Source of the DNA: Microthrixaceae bacterium
Lineage (GTDB): Bacteria; Actinomycetota; Acidimicrobiia; Acidimicrobiales; Poriferisodalaceae
DNA length: 64,000 bases
Assembly: GCA_011523825.1 (NCBI GenBank)
Contig: WTFX01000009.1
Location: forward strand, 42,420 to 106,419
Direction: 5' to 3'
Shown here: one piece after another, positions 34,656 to 43,405 of the stretch
Layout: the number at the start of each line of letters is the position of its first letter
Position numbering within the stretch: position 1 is the first letter of the stretch
The notes under the pieces: generated by a model
What the model saw: the letters and a program-made list of their open reading frames with translations, nothing else
What the model was told of the DNA's origin: nothing
Databases searched by the model: none
Translations under genes and position numbers: made by a program

Positions 34656-35684
34656 ATGAATGGCGCAGCAGGTGTCGTTGCTCCGGCCCGGGCGACCGAT
34701 CTCATCGATCCGTTCGGCCGGATCGTGGGTGACCTGCGCATCTCCGTCACCGACCGCTGCAACTTCCGCTGCCAGTACTGCATGCCGGCCGAAGGCATGA
34801 CGTGGCTGCCGCGATCGGAGATCCTGAGCTTCGAGGAGATCGAGCGATTCGCCAAGGTGTGCGTGGAGCGCTTCGGCTTCGAGCGCATTCGCTTGACGGG
34901 CGGTGAGCCCTTGGTGCGCGCTCATCTGCCGCGGTTGGTCGAACGCCTCGCCGGTCTGGGCGTTGATGTCGCCTTGACCACCAACGGAGCCACCCTGCGT
35001 TTGCATGCGAAGTCGCTGGCTTCCGCTGGCCTGTCGCGCATCAATATCAGCCTCGATTCGCTGCAACGCGACCGGTTCCTGGAGCTGACCCGCCGAGATG
35101 AGCTGGACCGGGTGCTCGATGGCATCGACGCGGCCATTGACGCCGGGCTCGCCCCGGTGAAGATCAACACGGTCATGATGCGGGGCATCAACGACGACGA
35201 GGTGGTGGATTTCGCCCGGTACGGCCGCGAGCGGGGCGTCGAGGTTCGCTTCATCGAGTTCATGCCGCTCGAAGCCGGCGACGTGTGGAATGCAGATGTC
35301 GTTGTGCCTGCTGAGGAGATCCTGGCGGCAATCTCGGCTGCGTTTCCGACCGAGCCCGTCGTGCGCGCAAACGAGCCCGCCGAGCGCTACCGGTATCTCG
35401 ACGGCGGTGGTCAGGTCGGTGTCATCGCCAGCGTTACCAAGCCGTTCTGCGGTAACTGCGACCGGGTGCGGCTCACTGCCGAGGGCCAGTTCCGCACGTG
35501 CCTGTTCGCGCTCGACGAGTTCAACATGCGGTCGATCTTGCGTGGCGGTGCAACAGGTGCCGAGCTCGACGATCTGCTGGCAACTGCCATCCGCGATGCT
35601 GTCGGCACGAAGTGGGCCGGTCATTCGATCGGCCAAGTCAACTTCATCAAGCCCAAACGGACGATGAGTCAGATCGGCGGCTGA
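34656..35684 (+). CDS. moaA: GTP 3',8-cyclase
   Basis: A 342-residue radical-SAM enzyme for the first step of molybdopterin synthesis. The SAM cluster motif CNFRCQYC (about 35-42) begins after RISVTDR, GGEPL follows, and the C-terminal cluster Cys residues lie in FCGNCDRVRLTAEGQFRTCL (about 265-284). The protein ends in the essential Gly-Gly of the family (MSQIGG). ATG 34656 is preferred; an in-frame TTG 34599 would add 19 residues. The stop codon is inside the first unit of a palindromic repeat array. Confidence 0.93.
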   Translation: MNGAAGVVAPARATDLIDPFGRIVGDLRISVTDRCNFRCQYCMPAEGMTWLPRSEILSFEEIERFAKVCVERFGFERIRLTGGEPLVRAHLPRLVERLAGLGVDVALTTNGATLRLHAKSLASAGLSRINISLDSLQRDRFLELTRRDELDRVLDGIDAAIDAGLAPVKINTVMMRGINDDEVVDFARYGRERGVEVRFIEFMPLEAGDVWNADVVVPAEEILAAISAAFPTEPVVRANEPAERYRYLDGGGQVGVIASVTKPFCGNCDRVRLTAEGQFRTCLFALDEFNMRSILRGGATGAELDDLLATAIRDAVGTKWAGHSIGQVNFIKPKRTMSQIGG

Positions 35685-35783
35685 GGCCGCCGATCCATCA
35701 GATACAGGGGCGGCTGAGGCCGCCGATCCATCAGATGCAGGGGCGGCTGAGGCCGCCGATCAATGAGATACAGGGGCGGCTAG
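35676..35783 (+). repeat. 33-bp palindromic tandem repeat, 3.3 copies, at moaA/moaC junction
   Basis: Units at 35676-35708, 35709-35741 and 35742-35774 plus the first nine bases of a fourth. Each starts with the hairpin GGCGGC-TGAG-GCCGCC and continues GATCCATCAGATACAGG (one unit GCAGG, one CAATGAG). The moaA stop TGA is in the loop of the first hairpin. The array ends three bases before moaC's ATG. The tail TCATCAGAYACAG is shared with the dxs repeats. Confidence 0.9.
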
Positions 35784-35786
35784 GAC

Positions 35787-36272
35787 ATGACCGAGTCACC
35801 TTTCACCCACTTGGATCCACTCGGCCGGGCACGCATGGTCGATGTGACGCCGAAGGAGGCATCCCACCGCCGCGCGATTGCTCGCTGCCGTGTGCATATG
35901 GCTGCAGAGACGGCGTCGCTGGTTGCGCGCGGTGCGATCGCAAAGGGAGACGTCATCGCTGTCGCCCGGGTGGCCGGCATTCAGGCCGCCAAGCGCACCC
36001 CGGATCTCATCCCGCTCTGCCACCCGCTGCTTGTCGGTGCTGTGTATGTGAACTTCGAGATAGCCGATACGTGGATCGAGATCGAGGCCCAAGTCGAGAC
36101 GGTGGATCGAACCGGCGTCGAGATGGAGGCGATGACGGCATGCTCGGTCGCTGCGCTCACGATCTACGACATGTGCAAGTCGGCTGACCGGTCCATGGTC
36201 ATCGGCGATCTGACCCTGTGGGAGAAGACAGGCGGCAAGTCGGGCGCATACCGTCGCGACGTGGCAACCTAG
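35787..36272 (+). CDS. moaC: cyclic pyranopterin monophosphate synthase
   Basis: A 161-residue MoaC, which turns the MoaA product into cyclic pyranopterin monophosphate. Conserved segments: MVDVTPKEASHRRAIARCRV, GDVIAVARVAGIQAAKRTPDLIPLCHPLL (about 52-80) and GVEMEAMTACSVAALTIYDMCK (about 111-132), with catalytic Lys/Asp residues in MCKSADR. ATG 35787 follows the repeat array, whose AGGGGCGG may serve as ribosome site. Confidence 0.95.
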   Translation: MTESPFTHLDPLGRARMVDVTPKEASHRRAIARCRVHMAAETASLVARGAIAKGDVIAVARVAGIQAAKRTPDLIPLCHPLLVGAVYVNFEIADTWIEIEAQVETVDRTGVEMEAMTACSVAALTIYDMCKSADRSMVIGDLTLWEKTGGKSGAYRRDVAT

Positions 36273-36304
36273 GCGGGCAGGCCCGCCGGCAGGGCAGGTG
36301 ATGC

Positions 36305-36811
36305 GTGACACAACTGGTCTTGGTGCTGTTGGCGGTCGTTTGGATCGTGGTGTTGGCGCCGGACGTCGCTCGCCTGTTTCAACCGCGCCGAAGGGCGACA
36401 TCTTCAGTCGACCAGTTTCGCCAGCAGCTTGACTCGCTCGGCCGGTCCGTGCCGGCCGCAGCGCAGATCTCCCAGGAGCACGCACGCAGGCGCGCCGGCG
36501 AAGTTGAGCGACGGTGGGTGAGCCCGTCCACGTCGATGCCGACCACGCCAGCCCAGGCAGCAACGCGTCGGCGCGATATCGGCACGCTGCTGGTGTTGTG
36601 CGCACTGGTGACGCTCGCGGGCGCACTCGTCACAGGATCGCTCTGGGCGCTCGCGGCTTGTGTCCTGATGCTCATGGCGTCACTGGCGTTCGCCGTGCTC
36701 CTGTTGCGCCGACGCCGCGCAGCGCCGACCGCCGAGGTGCACTACCTGCCGCTGCGAGATCCCGCCAGCGCCTCGACGGTGAGGATGATTCGCCGTCAGG
36801 TGAACCAATAG
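36305..36811 (+). CDS. three-helix membrane protein, SepX/GlpR-like
   Basis: A 168-residue membrane protein: one helix at the extreme N-terminus (about 3-20), a charged cytoplasmic-type linker rich in Arg, Gln and Ser (about 27-90), then two closely spaced helices (about 92-110 and 113-134) and a basic tail. AGGTGAT precedes GTG 36305. This layout and the location in a pyrophosphorylase-moeA-moaC cluster match the actinobacterial division proteins SepX (Streptomyces) and GlpR (Corynebacterium, receptor of the MoeA-like Glp). Sequence identity could not be tested here, so the name is an inference. Confidence 0.55.
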   Translation: MTQLVLVLLAVVWIVVLAPDVARLFQPRRRATSSVDQFRQQLDSLGRSVPAAAQISQEHARRRAGEVERRWVSPSTSMPTTPAQAATRRRDIGTLLVLCALVTLAGALVTGSLWALAACVLMLMASLAFAVLLLRRRRAAPTAEVHYLPLRDPASASTVRMIRRQVNQ

Positions 36812-36876
36812 GCTCAGCGGCGTACGGCCAACGAGTAGGCACGGCACCGCAGATATATTCGGCGGTCGCCCATCTC

Positions 36877-36949
36877 GGGGGTGTAGCTCAGTTGGTAGAG
36901 CGCTTCGGTCGCATCGAAGAGGCCAGGGGTTCGATTCCCCTCACCTCCA
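36877..36949 (+). tRNA. tRNA-Ala (anticodon CGC)
   Basis: A full cloverleaf can be drawn over 73 nt: acceptor GGGGGTG/CACCTCC with the G3-U70 pair that marks alanine tRNAs, D arm with AGTTGGTAGA, anticodon stem CTTCG/CGAAG with loop GTCGCAT giving anticodon CGC, and T arm AGGGGTTCGATTCCCCT. CCA is not encoded. Position 32 is G opposite U38, which is unusual but tolerated. Confidence 0.95.
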
Positions 36950-36968
36950 CAGCCTCGACATCGGACGC

Positions 36969-37625
36969 ATGAATCCTGCTGCCTATCTGGTTGCGATTGC
37001 TGTGCCGTCGATCGCGATCGCGCTGTGCCAGTGGATGCATGCCGGCCTTCCCCGACTGCAGCGGGCGCCCAGCGACGGTGTCGCCATCGACGGCCGTTAC
37101 CGGAATGTCGCACTCAACGGCGGTGTCGCCCTGGCGACCTACTTCGTCGGCATCGTGCTGTTCGGCGGGTACCTGATCGACGCCGACCGCGCTTCCCGCT
37201 GGTACGCGCCGATGCTGATCCTGCTGCTATACGACCTCGGCTACTACTGGCTCCATCGAGCGCTTCACTGGCGTCCGCTGATGCGCAGGGTCCACTCGGT
37301 GCACCATCGAACCTCGCATCCGACGGCCGTAGATTCGCTGTATCTGCATCCGCTGGAAACAGTTGCAGGCCTCGTGGTGCTGCTGGCCAGCATGGCGGCG
37401 ATCGGTCCGCTCGGGGTGGAGGCGTTCATCGCGGTGGCGGTGGCGCACTCCTTGATCAATGTGCTGGTGCATGCAAACCTGAGCATTCCGGCGCGACTCG
37501 CGTGGCTGACGAACCATTGGTCTGCACGGCACGATGCGCACCACAGCAGCAGCGGCAACTTCGGCACCATCACACCGCTGTGGGATTGGCTGTTCGGCAC
37601 TTCTGCCCGAACCCAGCACGCGTGA
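36969..37625 (+). CDS. fatty acid hydroxylase/sterol desaturase superfamily protein
   Basis: A 218-residue integral membrane diiron enzyme with about four to five helices. The eight-histidine pattern appears as HRALH (about 97-101), HSVHH (about 110-114), a lone His in VHANLS, and HDAHH (about 190-194). Family members hydroxylate or desaturate sterols, lipids or alkylglycerols. The stop overlaps the start of the next gene by four bases (GTGA). Coupling to a 3beta-HSD-like gene recalls the eukaryotic C4-demethylation pair ERG25/ERG26; substrate unknown. Confidence 0.85.
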   Translation: MNPAAYLVAIAVPSIAIALCQWMHAGLPRLQRAPSDGVAIDGRYRNVALNGGVALATYFVGIVLFGGYLIDADRASRWYAPMLILLLYDLGYYWLHRALHWRPLMRRVHSVHHRTSHPTAVDSLYLHPLETVAGLVVLLASMAAIGPLGVEAFIAVAVAHSLINVLVHANLSIPARLAWLTNHWSARHDAHHSSSGNFGTITPLWDWLFGTSARTQHA

Positions 37626-38638
37626 ATCTTCCTGAGCCGGCCACAGGTCCCGTGCTGGTGACCGGCGGGTGCGGTTTCATCGGCTCAGCGGTCGTGCGCG
37701 CGTTTGCGGATGCTGGCCGGGAGGTGCGTGTAGTCAATCCGCGTTGCCGTCCGTTCCGCGGCGATGTGCAGTTCCTGGATCTCGATATCAGGGACGCAGC
37801 GGGGCTGGCTGAGGCCAGCAAGAGCGTGGAGACCATCGTCCACTGTGCTTCGGTCGTGCAGACCCGCAATACGGCGCAGGACGAGATGTGGGAGGTGAAC
37901 CACGGCGGGACGCGCAACGTCCTGGAAGCGTGCCGGCGTGGCCGCGTGCGCAAGCTCGTGCATATCAGCTCTGCAAGCGTCGTGTACGAGGGTCGGGATC
38001 TCGAATCGGGCGACGAAGAGCTGCCGTATGCCACGGCGTCGATGAGCGCGTACGCGGACAGCAAGATCGCAGCGGAACAAGACGTCCTGGAGTTCGCCGC
38101 GGAGGGGAGCACCAGTGCGTGCGCATTGCGGCCGCATCTGGTGTTCGGCCCCGGCGACACTCGATTCCTGCCCAACATCTTGCGACGGGCCGACGGGGCC
38201 GGCATCCGAGAGGTCGGCACACGCAGCAAGCTCTCCGACTTTGTCTACATCGACAACGTCGTGGACGCAGTCGTGGCCGCGGAGACACTGCTGGGACCGG
38301 GCAGCCCCGTCGGCGGCCAGGCGTACTTCGTGACCAACGGCGAGCCCATCGCCTTCTTCGAGTTCGTCGAACGATTGCTCGTGGCGATGGGCTACCCAGC
38401 GGTGCGCAAGAGCGTGCCCTACTGGCTCGCGTATGCCGGCGCGGGCCTGGTGGAGGCGTTCCACTCAATTGTGCGGACGGGCGATACCTCAGAGGACGGG
38501 CTGTCGAGGTTCGCAGTCCGGTACCTGAACACGCACCACTACTTCCGCATCGACAAGGCCATCCGCGATTTGCACTGGCGTCCCCGGACGTCGCTTGCCG
38601 AGGCGATCCAGCAGACGGCCATGGCCGCAACCCGCTGA
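37622..38638 (+). CDS. NAD-dependent epimerase/dehydratase, 3beta-HSD-like
   Basis: A 338-residue extended short-chain dehydrogenase. NAD-binding VLVTGGCGFIGSAVVRAF (about 11-28) is followed by the FLDLDIRD segment, HISSASVVYEG, and the catalytic YxxxK as Y-A-D-S-K (about 142-146). The later sequence (RPHLVFGPGDTRFLPNIL, SDFVYIDNVVDAVV, GQAYFVTNGEP) is the 3beta-hydroxysteroid dehydrogenase/sterol-4-decarboxylase type. GTG 37622 overlaps the upstream gene's stop. Confidence 0.85.
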   Translation: MNLPEPATGPVLVTGGCGFIGSAVVRAFADAGREVRVVNPRCRPFRGDVQFLDLDIRDAAGLAEASKSVETIVHCASVVQTRNTAQDEMWEVNHGGTRNVLEACRRGRVRKLVHISSASVVYEGRDLESGDEELPYATASMSAYADSKIAAEQDVLEFAAEGSTSACALRPHLVFGPGDTRFLPNILRRADGAGIREVGTRSKLSDFVYIDNVVDAVVAAETLLGPGSPVGGQAYFVTNGEPIAFFEFVERLLVAMGYPAVRKSVPYWLAYAGAGLVEAFHSIVRTGDTSEDGLSRFAVRYLNTHHYFRIDKAIRDLHWRPRTSLAEAIQQTAMAATR

Positions 38639-38642
38639 CCTG

Positions 38643-39674
38643 CTAGCGCGACGGCTGCCAGGAGCGGGCACGCTCGTTGAAGATCTCGCTGTCGGCCAGC
38701 CACTCTCGGATGCCGATTCGCCCTGCGTCGGTCAGCCACGCCACTGCGGAGTTGAGCTTGTCGAGCAGCTCGGTGTCGTCCACGCCGACAGCGAAGCCTC
38801 CGAGCTCCACGTGTTCATCCAGTGCGGTCACGGCAAGACGGCCGTCGGAGTCGACAGCGGCTTGCGTGTTGCCGATGGTGCCTCTGGCGATGGCATCGAT
38901 CCGGCCGTCGCGCAGCGCTGCGAGCAGTGCAGCCTCGCCGGACTCCTCGCCGAGATAGACGATGGTGGGACGTGTCGGATCTGCGGGCACGAGGCGGGTA
39001 CGGTGCTCAAGCTCGGGTGATGCCTGCGCGGCGCTGATGCTCAACGCCCCATCCGATGGGACGGTCACCGCCCCTGTCGGGGTGTGCACCTGGGTGCCAG
39101 CAGCCAGGCGGCCTTGGGCGTCAGCGGTGCCGAGCAGCTGCAGCAGCCTGGCTTCACCGGTCGTCGCGGGCAGGGCTCCCACCACGTCGGTGCTCAGCAA
39201 GGCGTCGTGATCCGGGAGGCGGTCGGCGTCATCGGAGCGCACGAGCAGCGATTGGCGAAACTCGATGTGCGGTTCGCTGAACGTGACTACGGCGTTGCCA
39301 TCGGCGTCGAGCCGGCGGGAGTCCAGGATGGTGATGCCGCCGCCGACCATGTCGAAGCCGTCCCGCGACGGCAAGAGCCAGATACCTGGCCACTCTGCGA
39401 CCGGCGTTCGGTGGAATCTGAGGCCCAGCCCCTCCATCGATTCCATGGCCGTGAGCAGATCAGCTTCGTAACCGACGTGCGTGCTGAACGCCGCAGCATC
39501 AGGATCCGGATCAGCCGCGGCGCTGACCGGTTCGAAGAACGCGTAGAAGCCGACACGCACCGTGCGTTCGACTTCTGTGGATGCGGAACAGGCCGCGATG
39601 AGGCTGAGCATCCCCAGCATCAGCCATGCAACTGCACCGGTGGTTAGCGTGTCTGTCTGATGGTTGAGCCTCAT
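38643..39674 (-). CDS. solute-binding-protein-like lipoprotein
   Basis: A lipoprotein with a type-3 periplasmic-binding fold (PBPb). From ATG 39674 there is a hydrophobic segment and lipobox LIAAC at about residue 29. RVGFYAFFEPVS, YEADLLTAME, DMVGGGITI and FSEPHIEFRQSLLVR are typical of amino-acid-binding proteins or cyclohexadienyl dehydratases. An in-frame ATG at 39710 is possible. No permease or ATPase lies next to it. It diverges from the similar protein at 39681, whose start is only a few bases away. Confidence 0.7.
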   Translation of the reverse strand: MRLNHQTDTLTTGAVAWLMLGMLSLIAACSASTEVERTVRVGFYAFFEPVSAAADPDPDAAAFSTHVGYEADLLTAMESMEGLGLRFHRTPVAEWPGIWLLPSRDGFDMVGGGITILDSRRLDADGNAVVTFSEPHIEFRQSLLVRSDDADRLPDHDALLSTDVVGALPATTGEARLLQLLGTADAQGRLAAGTQVHTPTGAVTVPSDGALSISAAQASPELEHRTRLVPADPTRPTIVYLGEESGEAALLAALRDGRIDAIARGTIGNTQAAVDSDGRLAVTALDEHVELGGFAVGVDDTELLDKLNSAVAWLTDAGRIGIREWLADSEIFNERARSWQPSR

Positions 39675-39680
39675 CTTCAC

Positions 39681-40805
39681 ATGAACGTGCGCAGACTCCG
39701 AATGAGGCATCTTGCCAGACTTCTTTCCGTTGGCGCCGCCGCAGTGATGCTGATCGCGGGTTGCGCGTCCGGAGACACTGCCGATACAGGAACTGGTGCC
39801 CCGCCGGCGGATCCGGTGCCGGTGCAGGCTGCCCAGGACGTCGACCTGCTGGCGACTGTGCAGTCGCGGGGTGTCCTCAATTGCGGCGTGTACGGCGCCG
39901 CGGTTGCGTTCTCCGAGACGCAGCCCGATGGCAGCACGACCGGATTCGATGCTGACTACTGCCGCGCACTGTCCATCGTGATGCTCGGCGATGCCGATGC
40001 CGTCAACTTTGTGCCACTCACCTCAGCAGAGCGGTTCACGGCGCTTCAGACCGGCGTCATCGATGTGCTGGTGCGCAATACGACCTGGACGCAGAGCCGT
40101 GACGGCGACCTGGGGTTCGACTTCGCTCCGGTCACCTTCTATGACGGCCAGCAGCTCATGGGACGCGCCAGCGACGGGTTCAACGCTGCGTCTACCGTGG
40201 CCGACATCGCCGGCGCGACAGTCTGCGCTACCGCGGGCACCACCACTGAGAAGAACATTGCCGATGCCGCCGACGCGGCCGGCGTGGAGATCAAGCTGGC
40301 GACCTTCGAGGATCTCGACATCATCACCGACAGCTTCATCAACGGCTCGTGCGATCTGATGACCACAGACGGATCGGGGCTGGTGGGCCGCAAAGCCAAG
40401 CAGGAAGGCGATCAGGAGTGGGTGATCTTCCCCACGGCACCGTTCTCCAAGGAGCCGCTGGCCCCGGTGTACTTGCCGAACCAGTCCACCTTCGGCGACA
40501 TCGTCAACTGGACGGTCTATGCCACGATCATCTTCGACGAGAAGGGCATCACCTCAGCCAACGTCGATGACTTGATGAGCAGCGGCGAACTCGATGCTGA
40601 GGCGATCCGGCTGCTCGGAGGCGAAGGCGAGCTGCAGTCGAAGATGGGTTTGGCGCCCGATGCGTTCTATGAAGTGGTCCGCCAGATCGGGAATTATGAC
40701 GAGATCTACACACGCAACCTCGAACCTGTGGGATTGCAGCGGGCTGGCACGCCCAATGCGCGCTGGACCGAGGGCGGGCTGATCTACGCCCCGCCAGCGC
40801 GCTGA
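39681..40805 (+). CDS. amino-acid ABC transporter substrate-binding lipoprotein (AapJ-like)
   Basis: A lipoprotein with lipobox LIAGC followed by a PBP domain: VQSRGVLNCGVYGAA, FDADYCRALSIVMLGDADAVNFVPLTSAERFTALQTGVIDVLVRNTTWT, typical of general L-amino acid binding proteins (AapJ/BztA). Start codons at 39660, 39681 and 39702 are all in frame; 39681 is chosen as a compromise, and none has a clear ribosome site. No permease genes follow. It is divergent from the other binding lipoprotein. Confidence 0.78.
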   Translation: MNVRRLRMRHLARLLSVGAAAVMLIAGCASGDTADTGTGAPPADPVPVQAAQDVDLLATVQSRGVLNCGVYGAAVAFSETQPDGSTTGFDADYCRALSIVMLGDADAVNFVPLTSAERFTALQTGVIDVLVRNTTWTQSRDGDLGFDFAPVTFYDGQQLMGRASDGFNAASTVADIAGATVCATAGTTTEKNIADAADAAGVEIKLATFEDLDIITDSFINGSCDLMTTDGSGLVGRKAKQEGDQEWVIFPTAPFSKEPLAPVYLPNQSTFGDIVNWTVYATIIFDEKGITSANVDDLMSSGELDAEAIRLLGGEGELQSKMGLAPDAFYEVVRQIGNYDEIYTRNLEPVGLQRAGTPNARWTEGGLIYAPPAR

Positions 40806-40899
40806 ACCGCTGCCGGCACGGCTGCCCGCTGACAGTCCTGCAATTGTCCACAGGTCTTGCACCGGTGTGTGGAAGCAGGCTCGTCCACCGGCACCGCGG

Positions 40900-43257
40900 C
40901 TATGGGGCAGCGGCTTGGTAGCCGATATTCGGGACGGTGAGGATGTAGGTGGGATTCCTGGCATCGTCGCCGAGCTTGGCCCGCAGGTCTTTGATGAACG
41001 TGCGCACGCGTTGAGCATCGCCGCTGGAACCTTCGCCCCAGACAGTCTCGAGCAGTTGCTCATAGCTGAGTGCGCGGCCGGCGTTGATGCACAATTCCGA
41101 CAGCAGCTTGTACTCCGTGGGCGTCAGGCTTGCCCGCTGCCCCGCGACCGTGGCGGTGTGGGTCAGGAAGTCCACCGTCAGGTCTCCGAGCCGGTAGGGC
41201 TCGGCGTGTTGGGATTGGGTTTGACGGCGCAATGCAGCGGCGATGCGGGCCAGCAGCTCGGTAGGCGAGAAAGGCTTCACGATGTAGTCGGCGGCGCCCA
41301 GCTCGAGAGCCTTGGCGACCAGCTGATCGTCGCCTCGCCCGGACACGAATATGACGGGAACCTCCAGCAGCCTGGGAACACGCCTGATCACTTCGAATGC
41401 GTCTGTTCCTGGCAACAGCAGGTCCAGCAGTATGAGATGAGGCATCTCGCTGTCGAGCAGCTGCCCGACCTCGCTGGGATCGCTGGTGATGATGGCGGCA
41501 TAGCCGGCTCTGGCAAGCGTGTTGCGGACGAAGCGCAGCGCTTGGAGATCGTCGTCGACGACCAGGATGCGCTCGACCTTCGTCGCTGCGGGAGACTCGG
41601 ACTGATCGATGGGCTCGTCGTGTGCCGGCGTCATGACGGGCTCATCGAGGGCGGGGATGGTGAATGTGAACTGGGCGCCCCGGCCGCGGCCCGAGCTGTG
41701 TGCCCAGACTCGGCCCCCGTGCGCTTCCACGATGCCCCTGCAGATGGCAAGGCCGAGTCCGTAGCCGCTGTCGGCGCTGCTGGGGTCACGGCGGTCGCCG
41801 CGGAAGAACTTGGTGAACAGCAACGGCAGACGCTCGGGGTCGATGCCAGTGCCCTCGTCGGTAACCGACACCGCCACATGGGTCCCGTCCAGCGACGCGG
41901 AGACACTGATCGTGGACCACTCGCTCGAATTCGCAGCAGCGTTGGAGAACAGGTTGTGCAGGACCTGCACGATCCTCTGCCTGTCGCCCCAGACGCGGGG
42001 CAGGTTCGGCGTTCGCTCGATCTCGACGCTGTGGCGGTGCCCACTGCTGAGGAACGCGTTCTTGGCCTGCTCGACAACCGACTCCACGTCCATCGGTTCC
42101 GGCGACACCGACAGGGTTCCTGCCTCGATTCGAGTCATGTCCAGCAGGTCGTTGATGAGGTCGCGCATATGGTCGGCCTGCTCTTCGATGATGCGAAAGA
42201 ACTGGCGGATCTCGGCTGGATCTGGCGGGATCGCCGAGCTGCGCATAGTGGCCGCGGAGCCCTTGATCGACGTCAGCGGCGCTCGAAGCTCGTGGCTCAC
42301 CATCGCTAGGAATTCGGCCCGCAGCCGCTCCATGTCCTCCAGCGGCGACATGTCCTGGAGGGTTGCGATCACCGTTACCAGATCGCCGTCGTCGGAACGG
42401 ATCGGTGTGGCGCTGATCAGCGTCGCGACCTCGCTGCCGTCGGAGTGCACGATGACTACCTCTTCGGCTTGCACGGTCTCGCCGTCGCTCAGTGCTGCAT
42501 CGAACGGCAGATCCTCAAGAGCGATCTCGGACCCGTCCAGTCGCTTGTATCTCAACTGCTCCAGGATCGCCAAGGGGACGGGTCCGTGCTCAGGATCCAC
42601 GCGGGCTATGCGGCGTGCTTCCCGGTTGGCCATCACGAAGTTCTCCGAGGCCACATCGACCACCAGCACCCCGACCGGGGAAGCGTTGACGAAGGCTTCG
42701 AGGTCAGCCTTGGATCGCTGCTCATCGCCGTAGCGCCGCGCATTGACCAGTGTCAGCGCCGCCTGGCTGGCGAACACCTCCAGGATCTCCTCGTCCTCGT
42801 GCGTGAAGTCGGCATCGTCGTGCGGTTTGCCGACATAGATGGAGCCCACCTGGCCGTCGCGGCCTCTGATCTGAGCGCTGATGAAAGCGCCGATCCGTGG
42901 CTGGAATCCAGGGAACCCCACTGAGTCCACGTGCGCCACGAAATCGGTGATCCTCAGCGGATCCCGCAACTCGCTGAGATAGGTGAACAGCTCGATGCCC
43001 GTGTCGTAGCTCACCACCGTCTTCTGCTGCTCGGCCGTCAGGCCTGAGAACAGCAGGTCCTGCAGCCCGCCGGCATCGTCAATGGTGGTGATTGCCGCGT
43101 AGCGGGCGCCGGTCAGCGCCCGGGCGCTGTCGGCCACCCTCTGCAGCACCGTGTCGAGATCCAGATCTTCGCTGATGCGCTGGATTGCCTCGGTCAGCCC
43201 CGACAGCCGATCCTGCAGCATCTCGTTTTCCGCCTTCAAGCGGTCGATTTCAGCCAA
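40900..43257 (-). CDS. hybrid sensor kinase fused to an OmpR-type response regulator
   Basis: A 785-residue protein from TTG 43257, which has AAAAGG about nine bases upstream; the frame is open further but without conserved content. Domains in order: short coiled coil (1-30), GAF (about 30-175), PAS (about 185-300), HisKA with phospho-acceptor His322 in FLAMVSHELRAPLTS, HATPase with GYGLGLAI, a receiver with Asp612 (LILLDLLLPG) and K661, and a C-terminal winged-helix DNA-binding domain (about 685-785). The receiver is followed by a DNA-binding domain, so kinase and transcription factor are one chain. No transmembrane helix is seen; it is likely cytoplasmic. Targets unknown. Confidence 0.9.
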   Translation of the reverse strand: MAEIDRLKAENEMLQDRLSGLTEAIQRISEDLDLDTVLQRVADSARALTGARYAAITTIDDAGGLQDLLFSGLTAEQQKTVVSYDTGIELFTYLSELRDPLRITDFVAHVDSVGFPGFQPRIGAFISAQIRGRDGQVGSIYVGKPHDDADFTHEDEEILEVFASQAALTLVNARRYGDEQRSKADLEAFVNASPVGVLVVDVASENFVMANREARRIARVDPEHGPVPLAILEQLRYKRLDGSEIALEDLPFDAALSDGETVQAEEVVIVHSDGSEVATLISATPIRSDDGDLVTVIATLQDMSPLEDMERLRAEFLAMVSHELRAPLTSIKGSAATMRSSAIPPDPAEIRQFFRIIEEQADHMRDLINDLLDMTRIEAGTLSVSPEPMDVESVVEQAKNAFLSSGHRHSVEIERTPNLPRVWGDRQRIVQVLHNLFSNAAANSSEWSTISVSASLDGTHVAVSVTDEGTGIDPERLPLLFTKFFRGDRRDPSSADSGYGLGLAICRGIVEAHGGRVWAHSSGRGRGAQFTFTIPALDEPVMTPAHDEPIDQSESPAATKVERILVVDDDLQALRFVRNTLARAGYAAIITSDPSEVGQLLDSEMPHLILLDLLLPGTDAFEVIRRVPRLLEVPVIFVSGRGDDQLVAKALELGAADYIVKPFSPTELLARIAAALRRQTQSQHAEPYRLGDLTVDFLTHTATVAGQRASLTPTEYKLLSELCINAGRALSYEQLLETVWGEGSSGDAQRVRTFIKDLRAKLGDDARNPTYILTVPNIGYQAAAP

Positions 43258-43405
43258 CCCGGCACCTTTTCTGCCTGCGGCCGAGTGTGGCGCAATCTCG
43301 TCAGGGCAGCAACACTCATGGAGGGCCGGGAGCGATGTCTGGCAGCGAGGATGGAGCACTAGCGTCCGGCGATATGCACGACATCGCGCCCGAGCGCGGC
43401 CGACA

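Noticed and set aside
35676..35783. A molybdenum-cofactor riboswitch before moaC.
   Set aside because: The sequence is a threefold tandem hairpin repeat with no resemblance to the known Moco motif.
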